From NCBI GenBank assembly GCA_965116685.1, contig OZ220707.1, forward strand, positions 2,542,001-2,606,000: 64,000 nucleotides of DNA, read 5' to 3'. The DNA comes from Bin80 sp965116685. Its GTDB lineage: Bacteria; Bacteroidota; Rhodothermia; Rhodothermales; Bin80. The translations under genes and the position numbers were made by a program. This document shows, one piece after another, positions 59,229-64,000 of the stretch (its first letter is position 1; every line of letters starts with the position of its first letter). The notes beneath the pieces were generated by a model. It had not been told where the DNA came from and ran no database searches. It was given only the letters and a program-made list of their open reading frames with translations.

Positions 59229-60485
59229 CTACACGTAGAGTGAAAATTCAGCCCGTCTCATGTAACATGCCAAAGCAAGGCCCAGAAGTGTGGTATTGGT
59301 TAAAAGGGCCGAGCCGCCATAAGACAGGAAAGGCAATGGAATGCCGATCACAGGCAGCAGGCCCAGCACCATGCCAATATTCACGCATACATGAATCAAA
59401 AATATTCCCGCAACTCCAGCAACAACAAGGTTTCCGAAGGGGTGGTCAATCGCTCTTGCCAGCCAGAGCAAACGAAGCATCAGTGCAGCAAAGAGTGATA
59501 AGACCAGGATCCCGCCCATAAATCCCCATTCCTCGCCAATGACCGAGAATACGAAATCTGTAGATTGTTCGGGAATATAGCGGCCTTGTGTCTGGGTGCC
59601 CTGTCGAAATCCCAGCCCAAACCATCCACCTGATCCGAGTGCTGCTTTCGATTGCACGAGGTGGAAACCCACATTGGCCCGGTATTCATCCGCTTCGGGA
59701 TTGGAAAAAGAAGCAATACGGGCAACCTGATGCGGTTGCAGTACATGCTGCAGTGCAAAGGTAGCGACGCCGACGGTCATTACACTGGCAAACACCCCGG
59801 CAACCACCCACATGCGGCTGCGTGTTCCATACCACGCGATAATCCCAACCAGAACTGTAAATCCCCAGGCAACCGGCCAACTAAGGATTGCCAAGTACCC
59901 TGCAATAGGCAAGAGGATCAAGAGTCCGACAATCCTGAGGGGAATCCCACTGCAGAGCGCAAGGACGGGCATAAGGCTCACAAATACAAGCGCGGTTCCA
60001 AGGTCATTCTGGAGAATGATCAGTAGGGCCGGCAGGCCAAGGGCCCCGGCGGTGATCATCGCTGTAGGCAGGATTGACTTCTCCTTCCTGCGGGATGCCA
60101 ACACAAAAGCAGCCATAAGCAGTCCTCCAACTTTTGCCAGTTCAGAGGACTGGAAGCCGATCGGTCCAAAATAGACCCATGAACGTGCTCCACCCACCTC
60201 ACGGCCAATCACCAAAGCCAGGATCAAAATTCCGATGGTTGCCAGATAGATCCACGGGACTATTCGAATCAATAAACGCATTGGCATCGATAGAATGGTC
60301 ACGAGCGCAACAATCGAAATCATAAGCCAGAAACGCTGTCGCTGGAAACTGTTCTGGACGGTGCTTAGCAAAAATTCCTGCGCCTCCCCGTGGGTAGAGC
60401 TATAAATCGCAACCAGCCCACAGGCACACAGGGCGGTCCATATCAAAAGAGTTGAGACATCAAGATTTCGATACCATCGTCGCAT
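59229..60485 (-). CDS. rodA: Rod-shape glycosyltransferase RodA (SEDS family)
   Basis: 418 residues with ten membrane segments. SEDS peptidoglycan polymerase for cell elongation, partner of PBP2. The start NLDVSTLLIWTALCACGLVAIYS, the GPIGFQSSELAKVGGLLMAAF block, STDFVFSVIGEEWGFMGG and the final GIPLPFLSYGGSALLTN are diagnostic. The start follows the mrdA stop by 3 bp, so the two are co-transcribed. Confidence 0.96.
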   Translation of the reverse strand: MRRWYRNLDVSTLLIWTALCACGLVAIYSSTHGEAQEFLLSTVQNSFQRQRFWLMISIVALVTILSMPMRLLIRIVPWIYLATIGILILALVIGREVGGARSWVYFGPIGFQSSELAKVGGLLMAAFVLASRRKEKSILPTAMITAGALGLPALLIILQNDLGTALVFVSLMPVLALCSGIPLRIVGLLILLPIAGYLAILSWPVAWGFTVLVGIIAWYGTRSRMWVVAGVFASVMTVGVATFALQHVLQPHQVARIASFSNPEADEYRANVGFHLVQSKAALGSGGWFGLGFRQGTQTQGRYIPEQSTDFVFSVIGEEWGFMGGILVLSLFAALMLRLLWLARAIDHPFGNLVVAGVAGIFLIHVCVNIGMVLGLLPVIGIPLPFLSYGGSALLTNTTLLGLALACYMRRAEFSLYV

Positions 60486-60488
60486 AAA

Positions 60489-62333
60489 TTATTCGGCTGC
60501 TTGTGTCGGTGACTGGCTGGTTGCCGATAAGGCACGCTGCATTCGGATATCCGTTTGCCAGGAGGGAGTAACCTCTCCTTTGAGATACATCTCTGCAAGC
60601 AGGCTGGCAATTGGGGCTGCACACAGGCTTCCGCCTCCGGTGTTTTCACATTGGACGGCCAAGGCAATCTGGGGATTATCAAAAGGCGCGAACATGATGA
60701 AGACCGAGTGATCAATAAAATTGCCGGGGGCCTGCGCCGTCCCCGTTTTTCCCGCACTCGGAATCCCTGGAATTTGTGAAGCGCGCCCAGTGCCCGCCTC
60801 CATGACCAAGCGCATCCCTTTACGGACTAGATTTACGTAGGCCGTGTCGATGTCCAAGTGAACGGGATCGGCGATATCGGGCAGTTCCACCCATTCATTT
60901 GTTTCGGGCTCAACCAAGTGAGAAACCATATGGGGCGCGTACATTGTGCCCCCGTTGGCCAGTACAGCTGCATATCGGGCCAATTGAAATGGAGTAACTC
61001 CCATATCTCCTTGCCCGACGCCGAGATTCATGATTGTTCCCGTTCCCCAGTACCTCCCGGTTCGCTCGAAGTAGGCGGAATCAGGAATGAAACCAGTCGT
61101 CTGTTCCCGCAGGTCCGTAGGAGATTCTACGCCGAAGCCAAAGCGGTTCGCATACTTTTTGAAGACCTCAAGATCCATTCTCCGGGCTAATTCAAAAAAG
61201 AATGTATTACATGAATTCTGTATGGCCGTTACAACGTTTTGGGGGCCGTGCGCGTCCATGCATCGAAAAAAACGACCCCGACCTAAAGGGTGATACCCGT
61301 TACAGTAAATCGTTGCATCGGCTTCTTCTTCTCCGAGGAGCCCTTCCGACAACCCCAAAAGCGCCATGAACGGCTTCCAGGTTGATCCTGGAGGCATCAA
61401 GTTCATCGTAGCCCGATTATAAAGAGGTTGTTCATTATGGTTGATCAGAGTTTGCCATGCTTCGCTTTGAATGCCTTGATTGAGCAGTTCAAGCGAGTAA
61501 TCCGGCTTGCTGACCAGTGCAATAATGCCCCCATTATTGGGATCCAGTGCGACCACCGCTCCGCGTTTGTTGACAAACAGAGATTCAGCGAATTCCTGAA
61601 CACGATGATCCAGTGCCAGATGAAGATCATAATTCCCTCGTGGTGGCTGATCTCCTTGGCCCTGTGCGTAGGACATGATCTCCAGACCGTATACATTTAC
61701 CCAGCGGCGGGCGACACCGGGAATTCCCCGCAGCCAGGGCTCATACCCCCGCTCAATACCGGTCCGCCCCAGAAAATCTCCCTGACGATACAGCGAAGAG
61801 TCAGATTCCTGGTCGATGGAATTCAGCTCTTCTCGGTTAATTTCTCCGATATATCCCAGAGCATGCGAAGCCCGGGCGTTTGTAGGGTAACGTCTTCGCT
61901 GTTTGATTTCCCACCCAACACCAGGGAGCCGGTACGCGTCTTCGAGAATGCGGCTGTATTGCTCAAATGAAACATTCGAAAAAGAAGGGTACAGCTGGTA
62001 AGGATTATAGTCCTGTGCTTCCTGCAGGCGTAGCGTTACAACAGAGTCGGGGACATCCAGATGCTTTGCCAGTAGCGGTATGCGGGTTCGGTCGAAGTAT
62101 CTCGGTGCGAGAGAGATCGTGTAGGTCGGCACGTTATGGACCATAAGGGTGCCATTACGGTCATAGACTAGTCCACGAGCGGGAAGTACACGTATATTAC
62201 GCAGTGCGTTACCACGTGCGATTTCTGAGAGATCCTGACGCTCGGTGATCTGCAGTCGAAAAAGCTGGAGGCTCAGGACTGACAGCACGAAAACAACAGC
62301 ACAGCAAAAGAGTGTGAATCGGTTTTTTGTCAA
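60489..62333 (-). CDS. mrdA: Penicillin-binding protein 2 (elongasome transpeptidase)
   Basis: 614 residues. An N-terminal membrane helix (FTLFCCAVVFVLSVLSLQLF) precedes a PBP dimerisation domain (GLVYDRNGTLMVHNVPTYT) and a class B transpeptidase. The active site reads STWK in MPPGSTWKPF (about residue 317), SCN in QNSCNTFFFE, and KTG in SAGKTGTAQ (about 527). It crosslinks lateral wall peptidoglycan with RodA. It is the first gene of a long minus-strand run; the promoter must lie in the 140-bp divergent gap before 62474. mreBCD are not in the window. Confidence 0.96.
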   Translation of the reverse strand: MTKNRFTLFCCAVVFVLSVLSLQLFRLQITERQDLSEIARGNALRNIRVLPARGLVYDRNGTLMVHNVPTYTISLAPRYFDRTRIPLLAKHLDVPDSVVTLRLQEAQDYNPYQLYPSFSNVSFEQYSRILEDAYRLPGVGWEIKQRRRYPTNARASHALGYIGEINREELNSIDQESDSSLYRQGDFLGRTGIERGYEPWLRGIPGVARRWVNVYGLEIMSYAQGQGDQPPRGNYDLHLALDHRVQEFAESLFVNKRGAVVALDPNNGGIIALVSKPDYSLELLNQGIQSEAWQTLINHNEQPLYNRATMNLMPPGSTWKPFMALLGLSEGLLGEEEADATIYCNGYHPLGRGRFFRCMDAHGPQNVVTAIQNSCNTFFFELARRMDLEVFKKYANRFGFGVESPTDLREQTTGFIPDSAYFERTGRYWGTGTIMNLGVGQGDMGVTPFQLARYAAVLANGGTMYAPHMVSHLVEPETNEWVELPDIADPVHLDIDTAYVNLVRKGMRLVMEAGTGRASQIPGIPSAGKTGTAQAPGNFIDHSVFIMFAPFDNPQIALAVQCENTGGGSLCAAPIASLLAEMYLKGEVTPSWQTDIRMQRALSATSQSPTQAAE

Positions 62334-62473
62334 CGCAGTGGTACGATAATTGTCAGTATTTTGGGTACAGGAGGCTTTTTGGGGAACCGCCTGCTAATCT
62401 AAGCCTATTATACTATCCAGCGGGAAAGTCAAACGGTTCCTGACATAAAATTAACGATCAGCGGAATAACTAC

Positions 62474-64000
62474 ATGAGAGATGTCTTGAAGATTACGGTG
62501 TTCATCGTTCTACAGGTTCTTGTAGGGGTCTCCCCTGTACTGGCACAGCAGTTCGGGCGCAATAAAGTCCAATACGATCAATTCGAGTTCAGGAGTTTTC
62601 AGACGCCCCACCTTGAATTCTATTACTACCCGGAAGCAGGGGATGCGGTTGCAGATGCGTCCCGGATGGGGGAACGGTGGTATCGTCGGCATTCCCGAAC
62701 CTTCCTGCGCGATTTTCATGAGCGCAAGCCAATCATTTTTTATGCCAACGATGCCGATTTTCAGCAGACCAATGTGATTGGAGGTTTTTTAGGTCAGGGC
62801 ACTGGAGGGGTAACCGAAAGCTTGAAAGAGAGGGTGGTCATGCCACTCACAGGGATCTATAAGGAGACGGATCATGTACTGGGGCACGAGTTGGTGCACA
62901 GCTTCCAATATGATATTGGACTTTCGCGCGGAGACAGCTCCCGCTTTGCCCTCCAGCTTCTCCCGCTTTGGCTTGTAGAGGGGATGGCAGAGTATCTGTC
63001 GGTGGGCCGTGAAGATGCACATACGGCCATGTGGATGCGTGATGCAGCATTACGGGATGATTTGCCGACTATCGAAGACATGACCCGGAGTAGCAAGTAC
63101 TTTCCATACCGGTATGGACAGGCCTATCTGGCTTACATTGGTGGTAAATATGGCGACGCAGCGGTCACCAATCTTTTCAAGTTAGGTGGACGTGTAGGGG
63201 TTGACTCCGCGTTTGTGTATACGATTGGGATTACTGCTGATTCGCTTTCGGTGGAATGGGCACAGGCAATCCAGGAGGCATATCTGCCCCTGATGGAGTC
63301 ACGTACGCATCCAGACAGTGCAGGAACGTCCATCCTTTCGGAAGAACTCAGTGGAGGTGCCTTGAACCTGTCCCCTGCTGTGAGCCCAGATGGACAGTAT
63401 ATCGCGTACTTGAGTGAGATGGATGTCTTCAATATCAACCTGTTCATTGCAGATGCAGAAACCGGCGAAACCATCCGCAAACTTCAGTCCACCAATACCA
63501 ACCCCCATTTTGACAATATCCGCTTTATCAGTTCCGCAGGCTCCTGGTCTCCTGATGGGAAACAATTTGCATTTGTGACCTTCGTTCAGGGGGACAATGA
63601 AATTTCGATATGGAATTTGGATAGTGGCGCAATCGAACGACGGATCAGTGTGGACGGTGTAAGTGCGTTCAGCAACCCTGCATGGTCCCCGGATGGTCGA
63701 TCCATTGCATTCTCGGGAATTGATGGTGGAATCAGCGACCTGTATATTTATGACATTGAGAGTCAGCAGGTTCGACAAATTACCAGTGACCGGTTCGCTG
63801 ACCTGCAGCCAGCGTGGTCTCCGGATGGCCGGACGATTGCGGTGGTCACAGATCGGGGGCCGGATGGATCGAATTTTGAAACTTTGGAGTATGCCGATAC
63901 CCGTTTTTCATTGATTGACCTTGAGAGTGGTACGCACAGCACACTACGTCCTTTTATGAACGGAAAACACATCAGTCCGCAATTCTCGCCGAACGGACAG
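62474..64000 (+). CDS. Secreted gluzincin-type metallopeptidase with TolB-like WD40 (PD40) repeats, 3' end missing
   Basis: At least 509 residues, open to the window edge. A signal peptide (LKITVFIVLQVLVGVSPVLAQ) is followed by a peptidase MA-like domain. The zinc site reads HELVH (His138, Glu139, His142), and the third ligand is Glu169 in LWLVEGMAEYLS. From about residue 300 there are TolB-type beta-propeller repeats with the SPDGxxIAF/SWSPDGKQFAF pattern at least five times. Such fused proteins are frequent in Bacteroidota-type genomes and of unknown substrate. It is divergent from mrdA. Confidence 0.9.
   Translation, partial: MRDVLKITVFIVLQVLVGVSPVLAQQFGRNKVQYDQFEFRSFQTPHLEFYYYPEAGDAVADASRMGERWYRRHSRTFLRDFHERKPIIFYANDADFQQTNVIGGFLGQGTGGVTESLKERVVMPLTGIYKETDHVLGHELVHSFQYDIGLSRGDSSRFALQLLPLWLVEGMAEYLSVGREDAHTAMWMRDAALRDDLPTIEDMTRSSKYFPYRYGQAYLAYIGGKYGDAAVTNLFKLGGRVGVDSAFVYTIGITADSLSVEWAQAIQEAYLPLMESRTHPDSAGTSILSEELSGGALNLSPAVSPDGQYIAYLSEMDVFNINLFIADAETGETIRKLQSTNTNPHFDNIRFISSAGSWSPDGKQFAFVTFVQGDNEISIWNLDSGAIERRISVDGVSAFSNPAWSPDGRSIAFSGIDGGISDLYIYDIESQQVRQITSDRFADLQPAWSPDGRTIAVVTDRGPDGSNFETLEYADTRFSLIDLESGTHSTLRPFMNGKHISPQFSPNGQ

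Overview
The window looks like a chromosomal piece from a Bacteroidota/Rhodothermota-type bacterium (my best guess is a Rhodothermales-like lineage). The main reasons are a 2,642-residue SprA-like type IX secretion translocon protein, a DUF2480 protein next to a cysteine desulfurase, a LytR_C-rsfS pair, a CarB without its C-terminal allosteric domain, and a dnaX-ybaB-recR cluster. No taxonomic marker such as 16S rRNA is present, so this is inference.

Layout. 1-1142: end of a sulfatase-modifying-factor-like gene and a convergent NadR-type P-loop kinase. 1168-3841: a complete IS21-family element with exact 21-bp flanking direct repeats. 3995-4159: a degenerate ~39-bp tandem repeat array with covarying hairpins. 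4406-9670: a terminator-like leader, then carA-carB-yebC-ruvC. 9882-12970: a small unknown gene, an ABC-2 (NatA/NatB-like) exporter pair and a convergent ogt. 13031-15089: tig-clpP and tRNA-Glu(CTC). 15204-17805: cysteine desulfurase, DUF2480 and an SDR. 17924-20687: mltG and a chorismate mutase gene, which appear to be a former operon split by a 1,387-bp element. That element carries tnpB and is bounded by 20-bp terminal inverted repeats and 8-bp target duplications. 20808-22811: a secreted protein, then LytR_C-rsfS-lipoprotein. 23053-31020: a ~2,465-residue Calx-beta-repeat surface protein with a C-terminal outer-membrane barrel, preceded by the scar of a second such gene fused to an istB remnant. 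31165-39841: lipB and sprA. 39988-42900: NTF2-like lipoprotein, SDR, 38-residue membrane peptide and sodium/solute symporter. 42847-45587: recR-ybaB-dnaX on the minus strand, with a possible slippage site in dnaX. 45782-47543: STAS protein and class III aminotransferase. 47594-50826: an IS1634-family element flanked by two identical 651-bp direct repeats. 50267-52481: an AlbA_2-type protein, a truncated AAA ATPase and a SixA-like phosphatase. 52691-62333: a tightly packed minus-strand run mrdA-rodA-FAD oxidoreductase-argS-pheA-S9 peptidase. 62474-64000: start of a secreted HExxH metallopeptidase with TolB-like repeats, cut by the window edge.

Most of the window is housekeeping: pyrimidine/arginine precursor synthesis, recombination and replication, protein quality control, sulfur transfer, lipoylation and cell-wall elongation. 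It is interrupted by three mobile elements. The most informative signals are the architecture of these elements (tnpB in a TIR/TSD-bounded unit; a 651-bp target duplication), the dnaX A10 tract, the 39-bp hairpin array, and the decayed tandem autotransporter locus. No CRISPR array, rRNA or complete defence operon was seen.
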